From positions 1 to 53,612 of the forward strand of contig DAIDLI010000171.1 of assembly GCA_027449545.1 (NCBI GenBank): 53,612 bases of DNA, given 5' to 3'. Position 1 is the stretch's first letter. Every line of letters starts with the position of its first letter. Below, one piece after another: positions 1 to 8,641 of the stretch. This DNA is from Acidobacteriaceae bacterium (GTDB lineage: Bacteria > Acidobacteriota > Terriglobia > Terriglobales > Acidobacteriaceae). The notes under the pieces are model-generated. The model worked only from the letters and a program-made list of their open reading frames with translations, searched no databases and had not been told where the DNA came from. A program made the position numbers and the translations under genes.

Positions 1-445
1 GGGTGTTTTGCGCAGGAGGAGCTAACGGCGAGGGGACTCGCGGCTGATGCCCGCCTTGGCCGACATCGCACGTGTCAGGGCACGACTTGAGTCGTGCCGA
101 AAACCGCAAAGAGAACCGTGGGCTTTACCCCTGCCCGACGCTATCCGGGGGCATCTCCGCATTGCCTGTGATGCGCCCAGAACCCCAGAAAAGGCGCTGT
201 CCTTCTGAGCGTAGCGAAGAATCCGCGGTTGTCTTTTGGCGCTGTCCCTCACTCCCCAAAAGCCTTTGGGAGAAGACCCTGGCATAAGGAACACTACGCG
301 GTTATAGAGCCGCGCCGGAGGCGCAGTGGTTGTTAGCCCCGCGCTTCAGCGTGGGGTAAGAGAAGACAGGATGAACGAGCCCTGGAAGGGCGGCGCATTT
401 TGAAAAGGGCACGGCTTCAGAAGCCGGCAACTCACAACAAATGCT
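1..445. repeat. Non-coding stretch with a cluster of short hairpin repeats
   Basis: No convincing gene is seen in this stretch. It holds a perfect inverted repeat at 79-98 (GGCACGAC, loop TTGA, GTCGTGCC), a copy of the dispersed repeat described elsewhere (about 195-236, ending in a form of ATCTGCGGTTG), and then a string of small hairpins between 311 and 435: GCGCC/GGCGC, CCCCGCGCT/AGCGTGGGG, GCCCT/AGGGC and GGCTTC/GAAGCC. Serial hairpins of this kind look like mobile palindromic repeats rather than one terminator. Reading frames in the region are short and uncharacteristic. The first 25 bases could be the tail of an upstream gene, which cannot be judged from here. Confidence 0.6.
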
Positions 446-1492
446 CTAATTCAAGAACATCGTCCGATACAGCGTATCCCGCTGCACCGGCATGAACCCC
501 GCATCCCGGATAATCCGCCGCAGCTCTTCTTCCGTCGTACAGTTGCTGGTGCCCGCTGCCTTGACCACGTTCTCTTCCAGCATCACCGAGCCCACGTCGT
601 TGCCGCCGAAGTGCAATCCCAGCTCCAGCACCTTGAGCCCCTGGGTCACCCAACTCGCCTGAACATTCTCGATGTTGTCGAGATAGAGCCGCGAGATCGC
701 CAGAGTCTTCAGGTACTCGACCGAAGTCGCTTCGTCCCAGCCGCGCCCGCCCAGCGCGGTGTGCTTCGGCTGGAAGCTCCAGGGGATGAACGCAGTGAAT
801 CCTCCGGTCTCTTCCTGAAGATTGCGCACCACGTCGAAATGGTTGATGCGCTGCTCCAGCGTCTCGCCTACGCCGAACATCATGGTGGCGGTGGTGCGCA
901 TGCCCAGTTGATGCGCGGTGCGGTGCACGTTGACCCAGTCCTCAGTGCGGCACTTCAGCCGCGCGATGCGCTGGCGCACCTCGTCGTCGAGAATCTCGGC
1001 GCCGCCGCCCGGGATGGAGTCGAGCCCCGCGTCACGCAGCCGCGCGATGGTGGTGCGCAGGTCCAGGTTCGAGTACTCGGCAATCGCCAGCACCTCCGAC
1101 GCCGAGAGGCAGTGCAGCCAGATCTGCGGAAACTGCTGCTTGATGCCGCGGAAGAGATCTTCAAACCAGTCAATCTTCAGGTCGGGATGGATGCCGCCCT
1201 GCATCAGCACGCCGGTGCCGCCCATCTCCACCGTCTCGGCGATCTTCTGGTAGATGGTCTCCCGCTCCAGGATGTACCCCTCGCTGGCCTTGGGTCCCTT
1301 GAGCGGGCGATAGAAGGCGCAGAAGGTGCAGTACTCGGTGCAGAAGTTGGTGTAGTTGATGTTGCGGTCGATGATGTACGTGACCACGCCCTCGGGGTGC
1401 AGGCGGCGACGGACCGCATCTGCCTCAAACCCCACACCGATCAGGTCGGGAGAACGGAAGAATTCGAGTGCCTGCTGGCGCGTAATCGGCAT
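446..1492 (-). CDS. mqnC: Cyclic dehypoxanthine futalosine synthase (radical SAM)
   Basis: The 348-residue product matches MqnC, the radical S-adenosylmethionine enzyme that cyclises dehypoxanthine futalosine in the futalosine route to menaquinone. The [4Fe-4S]-binding cysteines are visible as C51-x3-C55-x2-C58 followed by AFYR, which is the MqnC/CofH-type motif. Further family blocks are GGIHPDL (about residue 100), a GGGAEI segment and the MMFGVGET block. Length is normal for the family and the ATG start gives a full N-terminus. CofH/MqnE-type paralogues share the fold, but the NYTNFCTEYC context and the presence of mqnA in the same window favour MqnC. It is the last gene of a minus-strand run and no other menaquinone gene is adjacent. 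Confidence 0.9.
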   Translation of the reverse strand: MPITRQQALEFFRSPDLIGVGFEADAVRRRLHPEGVVTYIIDRNINYTNFCTEYCTFCAFYRPLKGPKASEGYILERETIYQKIAETVEMGGTGVLMQGGIHPDLKIDWFEDLFRGIKQQFPQIWLHCLSASEVLAIAEYSNLDLRTTIARLRDAGLDSIPGGGAEILDDEVRQRIARLKCRTEDWVNVHRTAHQLGMRTTATMMFGVGETLEQRINHFDVVRNLQEETGGFTAFIPWSFQPKHTALGGRGWDEATSVEYLKTLAISRLYLDNIENVQASWVTQGLKVLELGLHFGGNDVGSVMLEENVVKAAGTSNCTTEEELRRIIRDAGFMPVQRDTLYRTMFLN

Positions 1493-1534
1493 ACATCCAT
1501 GATACAGGGGCTTACAACCACAGCGGGACGCCGC

Positions 1535-1672
1535 TCAGCGCGCCCGGAAGAGGAAGATGCCGCGGGTAAGCAGGCGTCGGCCCTGCGTGCGCGCCAGGTT
1601 TGACGCGGTCGAAATCCCGCTGAAGAGGATGAAAAAGTCCAGAAAGGCCCGGAAGCGGCTTTGGTTGTTCAT
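1535..1672 (-). CDS. Possible small protein (45 residues), unassigned
   Basis: A short ATG-initiated frame lies between mqnC and the arabinofuranosidase. It encodes a basic peptide with a hydrophobic stretch (residues about 10-22, AFLDFFILFSG) and several arginines near the C-terminus. No ribosome binding site is evident upstream and I recognise no family. It is listed because it fills an otherwise empty gap in the direction of its neighbours; it may well be chance. Confidence 0.2.
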   Translation of the reverse strand: MNNQSRFRAFLDFFILFSGISTASNLARTQGRRLLTRGIFLFRAR

Positions 1673-1780
1673 GGTGGATATCGGGGAAGCCTCGAAGCTC
1701 ACAATCTCCATTCTATTGGAGCAGCAGAGGCGCGTGTCGGTTGCAAAATCAGCAGCGGCACACGCCTCTGCGAGTGGGCT

Positions 1781-3667
1781 TCAGTAGGTCAGGTCGAGCG
1801 CGTTCACGGAGTACGGAGCAAAGGTCTCGGTGAACTTTGCGCCCGAGAGCGTCACCGCCTTCTTTACCGGTACGATCTCGCGTGGACTCTCAATGCTGTT
1901 CGTTGCATTCGGCGTCTTGCCGCTGAGCGTGGTGAGCACGGCTTGCGCACCCACCTTGCCTGCGCCCTGGAGATCGATGGCCAGCGGGGCGGCCGTGGAG
2001 TTGGCATTCACAATCTTGAGATAGAGCTTGCGCTTCTGCGGGTCTCGGGTGGCGGAGACGTAAATGCGCGGCCCCCCGTTCTCCAGCTTGGCTGGGACGA
2101 TCTGCGTGCCCAGGTTGGTCGCGAACATCACCTGCATCCAGTAGCTGGGCGACCCGTAGCTGGTCAGCGCGTTGTAGCCGATCAGGTCCGGCGCCCATTG
2201 CATCGCGCCCGGGGTCACATTGACGAACAGCGGCGCATAACTGGCCATGATGACCAGGTCGCTGTTGCGCTCCAGCCCGGTAAGCCACGCCGCGTCGGCG
2301 AGTGCGGCTTGCACGTCAGGCGTGGGGCTGCCCTCGAGCGTCGCCCACTCGCCCACAAAGATCTTTGGACCGTTGCGAGGATAGTCGTCGTAGTGGTGGG
2401 CATCGGAGAACGCCTTCTCCGCTGTCATATAAAAGTGCTCGTCGAGCACGTCGGGCGTCACGCTCTTCACCGGCGCCGTGGCGATCAACTGGAGTTGCGG
2501 GTACTTCTGCTTGATGGCCTTATAAAACTGTGCAAAGCGGCCGTCGTAGCCGGCGATGTCAAACCAGTCCTCATTGCCGATCTCCACGTACTTCAGAGCG
2601 AAGGGAGCAGGATGGCCGTCCCTGGCGCGCTCGGCGCCCCACTTGGTGTCGGTGCCGCCCGTGACGTACTGGATCTCGTCGAGGGCGTCTTGCACGTAGG
2701 GCTCCAGCGCGGGGCCTGGATTCACGTGCTCATGATGCAGCGAGTAGCCTGCGTACACGGCCAGCACCGGCTGCATGTGCAGGTCCTCGCACCACTCCAG
2801 AAACTCCAGCAGTCCCATGCCGTCGGACGATTGATACCCCCAGGGGCCGCGATGGGTGGGGCGATCCACCCACGGACCGACGGTCTTCTTCCACTCGAAG
2901 CGCTCCTGGATGGTGTCGCCTTCCAGGTAGTTGCCGCCCGGGAAGCGAAGAAAGCTGGGGTGCATGGCGGCGAGCTTCTGCATCAGGTCGATGCGGTTGC
3001 CGTGGTTGTCGTAAGTCGGTGGGAACAGCGAGACCAGATCGAACCACACGGTGGCCGGGCGGGCGACGGTCAGCACCAGGTGGTTGTTCATCGACACCGG
3101 GACCGTGCCCGTCTTCAGCGTGTACTTGTATTCCTTCCACCCGCTGCCGATGTTCGTGACAGTGGCCGTGGCGGCCGTCGCGCCGGTCTGGTCGTTGATC
3201 AGGCTCACGGTGACGGGCAGCCCAGGCGCATCCGTCTTGGCCCAGAAGGAACCGGTGTAGACGGTGTGGGGACGAACCGGGAAGCCCCAGTAGCCGTCAT
3301 TCTCCACGCCGGCCGGAGAATCCGCTGACGCCGAGGTTACGCTGACCTTGATGCTGCGGGGCAGCGCCGAACTCGGGCCGCTGGTCTGGTCCGCGGAGAT
3401 GCTGACCTGCGATTTGCCGCGCGCCACCATGTTCCAGTGCACCAGCCGGCCAAAGCCGGTGCCGGGCACGCGATCCTGCACCAGTTCGCCGTAGAGGCCG
3501 CCGTCATAGGAGTGGTTGATCTCCTCGGTCATCAACCCATAGAGCATGGGACTGACCGCGGCCGTCGGGTGGCTGACGTCGATCGTCAGCGTGGGAGTTT
3601 GGGCAGTGGCCGCGACAGCCAGGCCAAGAGCAGCAACAAGGGAAACCAGCACCGATGTGTTTTTCAT
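1781..3667 (-). CDS. Secreted alpha-L-arabinofuranosidase, GH51 family
   Basis: The product (about 628 residues) is a glycoside hydrolase that removes alpha-linked arabinofuranosyl units from arabinan or arabinoxylan. An N-terminal signal peptide ends near the AVAATAQ segment. A carbohydrate-binding-like beta domain (roughly residues 60-220) precedes the (beta/alpha)8 catalytic domain, recognised by FLRFPGGNYLEG and the WGYQSSDGMG block. The acid/base glutamate is in EIGNEDWF (E366 in this numbering) and the nucleophile in FVGEWA (E440). A C-terminal beta-sandwich follows. I chose the ATG at 3667 because it directly begins the signal peptide; an in-frame TTG seven codons upstream is possible but has no supporting feature. 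It suggests plant polysaccharide breakdown. A PfkB kinase lies immediately upstream but need not be co-regulated. Confidence 0.9.
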   Translation of the reverse strand: MKNTSVLVSLVAALGLAVAATAQTPTLTIDVSHPTAAVSPMLYGLMTEEINHSYDGGLYGELVQDRVPGTGFGRLVHWNMVARGKSQVSISADQTSGPSSALPRSIKVSVTSASADSPAGVENDGYWGFPVRPHTVYTGSFWAKTDAPGLPVTVSLINDQTGATAATATVTNIGSGWKEYKYTLKTGTVPVSMNNHLVLTVARPATVWFDLVSLFPPTYDNHGNRIDLMQKLAAMHPSFLRFPGGNYLEGDTIQERFEWKKTVGPWVDRPTHRGPWGYQSSDGMGLLEFLEWCEDLHMQPVLAVYAGYSLHHEHVNPGPALEPYVQDALDEIQYVTGGTDTKWGAERARDGHPAPFALKYVEIGNEDWFDIAGYDGRFAQFYKAIKQKYPQLQLIATAPVKSVTPDVLDEHFYMTAEKAFSDAHHYDDYPRNGPKIFVGEWATLEGSPTPDVQAALADAAWLTGLERNSDLVIMASYAPLFVNVTPGAMQWAPDLIGYNALTSYGSPSYWMQVMFATNLGTQIVPAKLENGGPRIYVSATRDPQKRKLYLKIVNANSTAAPLAIDLQGAGKVGAQAVLTTLSGKTPNATNSIESPREIVPVKKAVTLSGAKFTETFAPYSVNALDLTY

Positions 3668-3733
3668 GCTGAAGGCAATATATCGCAAGATGCGCGGAGC
3701 AAAGGACCGGAATGCCGAGCGCCGTCGTCGCCT

Positions 3734-4696
3734 CTACTGCTCGATGGCTGCTGCAATGGCGTCCCGCACCTCGCCGGGCAGGGCGGGCATGGCGCCGGAC
3801 TGCGAGGCGACCCATGCTCCCCAGCGGTTGCCGGCTTCATTGAGCCGCCGCAGCGGCGCGCCGCGCAGCAGGTAGTGGGTGAGTGCCGCCGTAAAGGCGT
3901 CGCCCGCGCCGATGCTGTCCGCGACGGTGAGGGCAAAGCCCGGGTGCTCGTCCCACTCCTCGTTGCTGACCAGCAGGCTGCCCTTGGCGCCGCGGGTGAT
4001 GGCGACGAGCCGCAGGCCGGGAAAGGAGCGCAGCAGGCGCTTTGCGCCTTGCCGCAAAGCGTCGCCGCCGGAGCTCTCGGAGCTTTCGAAGCCCAGCAGG
4101 GCCAGCACCTGTGGCAGTTCCGCCTGATTCATCTTCACCACGCTGGCCAGCTCCAGCGATTCCTGCACGATTTCGCCCGAGACATAAGGCGGGCGCAGAT
4201 TCACGTCGAAGACGCGGATGCAGCGGGACGGGGTCTCGGCGGCGAGAGTCTGGATGGTCTGGCGCGACTGCGTGCTGCGTTGCGCCAGCGAGCCGAAGCA
4301 GATGGCGTCGGCTCGCTCGGCCAGCCGCACCCACTCGTCCGAAAGGGAAAGAAAGTCCCATGCGGCGGGTTCGTGAATCGTGTAGCGGGGCTCATCGTTG
4401 ACGAACTCGACCGTGACGCGGCCGGTCTCATGAGCGGGATCGATCTCCACCAGGCTCGTATCGACCGACATCCCATCCAGTTGCTGGATGGCGCGGCGGC
4501 CAAGATCGTCGCGGCCGATGCGGCTGAGGAGAACGGCATGATTGCCGAGCCGGCCGGCCATGGCCGTGAAGTTGGCGGACGCGCCTCCCAGCAGCGCCAC
4601 AGGTTCAGCGGCAGGGGCACCGGTGGGCTGCGGTCCCGCTGGCAGGATGTCCCAGAGCAGTTCTCCGATGCCGAGGACCAGGTGCGGTGCCTGCAT
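3734..4696 (-). CDS. PfkB-family carbohydrate kinase (fructokinase-like)
   Basis: A 320-residue ribokinase/PfkB kinase that phosphorylates a sugar using ATP in the cytoplasm. The N-terminal GIGELLWDILP and GGASANF blocks form the sugar-binding region, and the C-terminal DSIGAGDAF motif carries the catalytic base (D266 with this start). The pattern is closest to fructokinases, but substrate is not determined by motifs alone. An upstream in-frame ATG at 4732 would add 12 residues that do not fit the family; the ATG at 4696 puts the conserved beta-strand at the expected distance. It lies between the arabinofuranosidase and a methyltransferase gene on the same strand. Confidence 0.85.
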   Translation of the reverse strand: MQAPHLVLGIGELLWDILPAGPQPTGAPAAEPVALLGGASANFTAMAGRLGNHAVLLSRIGRDDLGRRAIQQLDGMSVDTSLVEIDPAHETGRVTVEFVNDEPRYTIHEPAAWDFLSLSDEWVRLAERADAICFGSLAQRSTQSRQTIQTLAAETPSRCIRVFDVNLRPPYVSGEIVQESLELASVVKMNQAELPQVLALLGFESSESSGGDALRQGAKRLLRSFPGLRLVAITRGAKGSLLVSNEEWDEHPGFALTVADSIGAGDAFTAALTHYLLRGAPLRRLNEAGNRWGAWVASQSGAMPALPGEVRDAIAAAIEQ

Positions 4697-4767
4697 GCGT
4701 GCTCCCTCTGCGTTCAGCTTTGCTGCTCCCATGGCCTTCCGTCAATGTCCTTTTGCGGCCGGATCAG

Positions 4768-5550
4768 CTATTTGCCGGCCCAGCGAAAGATGGAGCAGTC
4801 TTCCCACGGGGTTGCCATGTATTCGCCGTCCGGCTGGTTGTTGAGGATGTTGCGTTCGGCGGCGGCGTCGGCGGGCGAGCGCCGCACTGGGCCGGCAAAC
4901 AGGCGCTCGAAGCCAGGCTGGGTGCGGAGAACGATCTCCTGCTCATTATTCACATACAGAATGTCGAGTTCGCCGGGACGGTTGGCGAACTGACGGGCCC
5001 ATTGCCGCACCAGGCGGCGCAGCACCGGCGCTCCGAACGGGTTGAACAGGAACGCCACGCAGCGCCCGGCGGGCAGCTTGAACTCGGTGGCATCGCAGCA
5101 GTGCATGCGCATGGACGCCTGGGCGCGGCCGGCGAGACGCCAGCGTTGCATGTTCCGGCGGCCGATGCGGGCCAGCGTGGGGTGCAACTCGACCCCCAGC
5201 ACGGCGCGAAACGGATGTTCGGCGGCGAGAAGCATCGCGCGGCCCATCCCTGCTCCGTAGTCGATGAAGGTGTAGCTGTCGAGCGGAGCCGCAGGACGGC
5301 AGCGACGCCAGCGGGTCAGCAGGGAATTGAAGACGGAGGGGGCCACCCCGTAGTAGGCGGTGGCGTGCCGGTCGTGAGGATGGCCGGCGCCGAGATGGCG
5401 GCCGGCGATAAGGCCGCTGGTGCGTACCCCGAACTCACGATCGAAGGGATGGCGGAGGAAACCATCGCCGATGGTCAATCCGGGCAACAGACGCCGCTGC
5501 GGCGGCCTGTTCCCGGTGAGGTCATGGATGTCCGGCCTGGGGGTCCGCAC
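4768..5550 (-). CDS. Class I SAM-dependent methyltransferase, target unknown
   Basis: The 260-residue product has the Rossmann-type methyltransferase motif I (IDYGAGMGRA, residues 96-105), followed by an acidic residue at the end of strand 2 (GVELHP, about 121) and a motif-IV-like FLFNPFG (residues 167-173). The first 90 residues, rich in Arg, Pro and His, look like a substrate or cap region. The arrangement resembles small DOT1-like or generic methyltransferases whose substrates are unknown. The start is a GTG preceded by AAGG. Its minus-strand neighbours share no obvious pathway, so no target is proposed. Confidence 0.75.
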   Translation of the reverse strand: MRTPRPDIHDLTGNRPPQRRLLPGLTIGDGFLRHPFDREFGVRTSGLIAGRHLGAGHPHDRHATAYYGVAPSVFNSLLTRWRRCRPAAPLDSYTFIDYGAGMGRAMLLAAEHPFRAVLGVELHPTLARIGRRNMQRWRLAGRAQASMRMHCCDATEFKLPAGRCVAFLFNPFGAPVLRRLVRQWARQFANRPGELDILYVNNEQEIVLRTQPGFERLFAGPVRRSPADAAAERNILNNQPDGEYMATPWEDCSIFRWAGK

Positions 5551-5595
5551 GGTTGAACCTTAGCACGAAATGGGGTGGAACACGCTCTGCATCGT

Positions 5596-5961
5596 TTAGG
5601 TGGCGTGCATCAGGCTGAAGAGCAGCACCGCCAGCACAATGGTGCTGACCACAACGTAAAGGCGGTCGCGCTCCAGCGCAAAGCCGGCAATCGCCATCAC
5701 CACGCGCGCCACCGGCGTGGCGATTAGCAGCAGAAGCCCGAGCTGGATGATGCCGGCGCTGTTGAGGTGAAACGCGGACTGCACGATGCCGGGAACAGTG
5801 CGCATATCGTCGCCGCCGGCAACGAACGTCTGGTAGTGGACGTATTCGTGGTGGTGCTGGAAGAGATAGGCGACGCCGCCAGTGAAGACAACCGCGGCCG
5901 CGATCAATACGCCGGTGCGCAGCAAATTGCCGATGACATTTTCGAGCCGGTTATCGTCCAT
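5596..5961 (-). CDS. DUF1634 integral membrane protein, partner of TauE/SafE permease
   Basis: A 121-residue protein with three predicted membrane spans (about residues 14-34, 67-88 and 98-117) and a histidine-rich loop between the first two (QHHHEYVHYQ). It matches DUF1634, a family usually encoded beside TauE/SafE-type permeases. Here its ATG begins two bases after the permease stop codon, so the two are almost certainly co-transcribed. The role is probably to assist the permease; no catalytic motif is seen. Confidence 0.85.
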   Translation of the reverse strand: MDDNRLENVIGNLLRTGVLIAAAVVFTGGVAYLFQHHHEYVHYQTFVAGGDDMRTVPGIVQSAFHLNSAGIIQLGLLLLIATPVARVVMAIAGFALERDRLYVVVSTIVLAVLLFSLMHAT

Positions 5962-5963
5962 GC

Positions 5964-6803
5964 CTACACCCTTCCCATGACGCCGTTGAGGATCATCTCG
6001 ACGGCAAGCGCGAAGATCACCACGGCGAACACGATGCGCAGCGTGCGCACCCGCGCGTGCACCAGCACCTTGGATCCGGCAAAGGCGCCGGCCAGAACCC
6101 CCAGCATCACCGGCATGGCGATACGCGGCTCAATGTAGCCGCGGCTCAGATAGACCCCGGCGCTGGCCGCTGCGGTTACGCCGATCATGAAGTTGCTGGT
6201 CGTGGTAGACACCTTGAAGGGGATGCGCATCGCCCGGTCCATGGCGATGACCTTCACCGCGCCCGAGCCGATGCCCAGCAGCCCGGAGAGCGCGCCCGCC
6301 CCGAACATCAGGCCGAACCCGGCGGGAACATTGCAGACTCCGTATTCCTTCTCAACGCCCCGCACAGGATAGGAGCCGCCCAGGCGCAGCAGCTTACCCA
6401 GCCGGTCCGAGGCAACCGGCAGCACGCTCTCCAGTGCTCCGCGCGCCACCGACTGATAGGCCGACTGGATGAGGACGAGCCCGAAGATAATGGCCAGGAT
6501 GTGGGTGCTGACGTGACCGGCAATGTAAGCTCCAACCACCGCGCCGATGGTGGTGGCAATCTCCAGAAACATGCCGATGCGGATGTTGGAGAAGCCTTCG
6601 CGCACATACGCCGCCGCCGCGCCGGAGGAGGTGGCGATGACCGATACCAGCGAGGCGCCGATGGCGTACTTCATGTCCACGCCAAGCGCCAGGGTGAGCG
6701 CCGGAACCACAATAACCCCGCCGCCAAGACCTGTAAGCGCGCCAAGAAAGCCGGCAAGGGCAGAGATACTGCAAACAATGAGCGTGAAAAAGGTGACTGT
6801 CAT
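5964..6803 (-). CDS. TauE/SafE (TSUP) family membrane transporter
   Basis: The 279-residue product is a polytopic membrane protein with about eight spans in two similar halves. The glycine-rich first half (LTGLGGGVIVVPALTLALG) and the second-half repeat (GLLGIGSGAVKV) are the signature of the sulfite exporter TauE/SafE family, which moves small sulfur- or carbon-containing organic anions. Substrate cannot be set from sequence. It starts with ATG and is followed two bases later by a DUF1634 gene, the usual partner. Confidence 0.88.
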   Translation of the reverse strand: MTVTFFTLIVCSISALAGFLGALTGLGGGVIVVPALTLALGVDMKYAIGASLVSVIATSSGAAAAYVREGFSNIRIGMFLEIATTIGAVVGAYIAGHVSTHILAIIFGLVLIQSAYQSVARGALESVLPVASDRLGKLLRLGGSYPVRGVEKEYGVCNVPAGFGLMFGAGALSGLLGIGSGAVKVIAMDRAMRIPFKVSTTTSNFMIGVTAAASAGVYLSRGYIEPRIAMPVMLGVLAGAFAGSKVLVHARVRTLRIVFAVVIFALAVEMILNGVMGRV

Positions 6804-6901
6804 GAGAGATCGGTGGGCGAAGCGGCCGGTTCTGTTCTCTCTTTAATTAGAACATCCCGCAGCGGGGGAAGATGAAGCGCGGGTGACCGGGAACACAGGC
6901 C

Positions 6902-7507
6902 CTAGATGCCGCCTCCAGCCTGGAGCTTTTCGCGAGTGAGCTCGTTCCAGGTCAGAAACTGTTCGGGCAGCGGCGGGCTGGCCACCTCCGGAGCCACACG
7001 CGCCAGCACGGCGCGGGGATCGATGGTCCCCTGGGCGTCGCGCAGTGCGCCCTTCACCCAGCCCACGGCCGCAACCTCCTCGCGGGCGGTGAAGGTTTGT
7101 TCCATGTAGAACCAGCGTGCATCCCAGCAGACCAGCCGCGAAGTTAACGTGAATCGCGCAAACAGCGGCAGCGAGCGCCGGTAGGTGACCCACACGGCGC
7201 CGACCAGCGGCTGCCAGCGCGAGCGCAGGATGTGTTCGAGCAGCCCGGCGCGGGCCAGCAGGTGCATGCGCCCGTAGTCCATCGCGCTCAGATAGCGGGC
7301 ATTGTTCATGTGCAGATTCAAGTCGATGTCATTGAGTCCGACGCGCATGCGCAGCACGTCCGCATCCAGCACGCCGATGCGGGGCAACGGCCGGAGATGC
7401 TGGCGGAGAGCCAGGGCGGGAATGCGCACGAAGCTGGTGAAGTACGACACGGCGCGCTCCGGCTCAAGTGTAACTGCTGCGATGCAGCGCGCCCTGGAGA
7501 ACCACAC
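6902..7507 (-). CDS. Acyl-CoA thioesterase-like hotdog protein (THEM6-like)
   Basis: The 201-residue product carries a single hotdog thioesterase domain from about residue 48 onward. The DIDLNLHMNNARYL segment (about residues 59-72) is the typical conserved block of 4-hydroxybenzoyl-CoA thioesterase relatives and of the THEM6-like branch. It would hydrolyse an acyl-CoA or acyl-carrier thioester in the cytoplasm. The GTG start gives a roughly 45-residue lead before the domain; a later start is possible. It is downstream of lpxC on the same strand with a short gap. Confidence 0.75.
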   Translation of the reverse strand: MWFSRARCIAAVTLEPERAVSYFTSFVRIPALALRQHLRPLPRIGVLDADVLRMRVGLNDIDLNLHMNNARYLSAMDYGRMHLLARAGLLEHILRSRWQPLVGAVWVTYRRSLPLFARFTLTSRLVCWDARWFYMEQTFTAREEVAAVGWVKGALRDAQGTIDPRAVLARVAPEVASPPLPEQFLTWNELTREKLQAGGGI

Positions 7508-7555
7508 AGACGCTCGCGACGACAGCGCTCTGCGCGGTGCAGGACGAGATACCGG

Positions 7556-8494
7556 TTAGAGGCCCAGGTAGGCGGGCGTGTCGAGCGTCGGAGTGGTAAA
7601 GTCGGCATCTTCGCCGGTCTCTTCCGAGGAGCCAATGGCGACGTGGGCCAGCTCCCAGCAGGAGCGGTCGCGGAGCAGACGCGAGACCAGCGCGGTGTGC
7701 ATGGCGTGCCCGGCGCGTTCGGCCACTACGCGGCCCTCGATGCGGCGTCCAGCCAGCGCGAGGTCGCCGATAAGATCCAGCACCTTGTGGCGGACGTACT
7801 CATCGGGGAAGCGCAGCGGCCCATTCAAGGGACCACTGGGTCCCAGAATAATGGCGTTCTCCGGACCGGCGCCGCGGATCAGGCCCATGTCGCGGAGACG
7901 CTGCTCATCCGCCTTGTAGCCGAAGGTGCGCGCCGGGGCGATGACGCAGCCGTAGGTCTCACTTGCCAGATCCACGCAAGTTTCCTGCTGGCCGATCGGC
8001 GCGGGAAAGTCGATGCCGTAGCAGATGTTGTAGCCGGTGCCGGGATAGACGCCGATGAACTTGTTGCCCTCGCGCACCTCCACCGGCTTGAGCACGCGGA
8101 TCACCTCGCGGCGGCGGCGCTGAATCCGGATCCCGGCTTGGCGCACGGCTTCCACGTAGGGCAGCGCGCTGCCGTCGAGGATCGGCAGTTCCAGGTTGTC
8201 CAGCTCCACAATCACGTTGTCCAGGCCCAGCCCGATGAGAGCGGAGAGCAGGTGCTCGGTGGTGGAGATGAGCACGCCTTGGCGCATCAAGCTGGTGGCG
8301 TAGCTGACCTTGGCCACGTTCCGCCCAGTGGCCGGTATCTCGAAATTGTCCAGATCGGTGCGGCGGAAGACGACTCCCGAGCCGGCCGGAGCAGGCAGCA
8401 GGCGCATGGTCACCGGCGCGCCGGAGTGCAGGCCTACGCCCGTGAACTCCAGCGGTGCGGCGATGGTTTGCTCATATTGAACAGCTCGGCCCAA
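7556..8494 (-). CDS. lpxC: UDP-3-O-acyl-N-acetylglucosamine deacetylase
   Basis: LpxC is the zinc enzyme for the committed step of lipid A synthesis. The 312-residue product has all the expected blocks: GVGLHSG near the N-terminus, the zinc ligand H81 in STTEHLLSAL, the ligands H236 and D240 in HKVLDLIGDLALAG, and the catalytic histidine H263 in AGHAMH. Length is normal. The start is a TTG, supported by a GGGAG ribosome binding site 8 bases upstream. Its presence indicates an LPS-bearing outer membrane and fits kdsD further along the window. It is the first gene of the minus-strand run and faces a divergent M20 peptidase. Confidence 0.95.
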   Translation of the reverse strand: MGRAVQYEQTIAAPLEFTGVGLHSGAPVTMRLLPAPAGSGVVFRRTDLDNFEIPATGRNVAKVSYATSLMRQGVLISTTEHLLSALIGLGLDNVIVELDNLELPILDGSALPYVEAVRQAGIRIQRRRREVIRVLKPVEVREGNKFIGVYPGTGYNICYGIDFPAPIGQQETCVDLASETYGCVIAPARTFGYKADEQRLRDMGLIRGAGPENAIILGPSGPLNGPLRFPDEYVRHKVLDLIGDLALAGRRIEGRVVAERAGHAMHTALVSRLLRDRSCWELAHVAIGSSEETGEDADFTTPTLDTPAYLGL

Positions 8495-8641
8495 ACAGTG
8501 CGCTCCCGGGAAAACGATCTCCCAACAGATTAGACGCGAAACTCAAAACCGCCTATGTGGCAAATTTGCCACAGCCTGAACATGTCAGGCGCGTAATCGG
8601 AAGATTCGAGGCAAGTCTAACGGGTTTACAATCATCGCATT

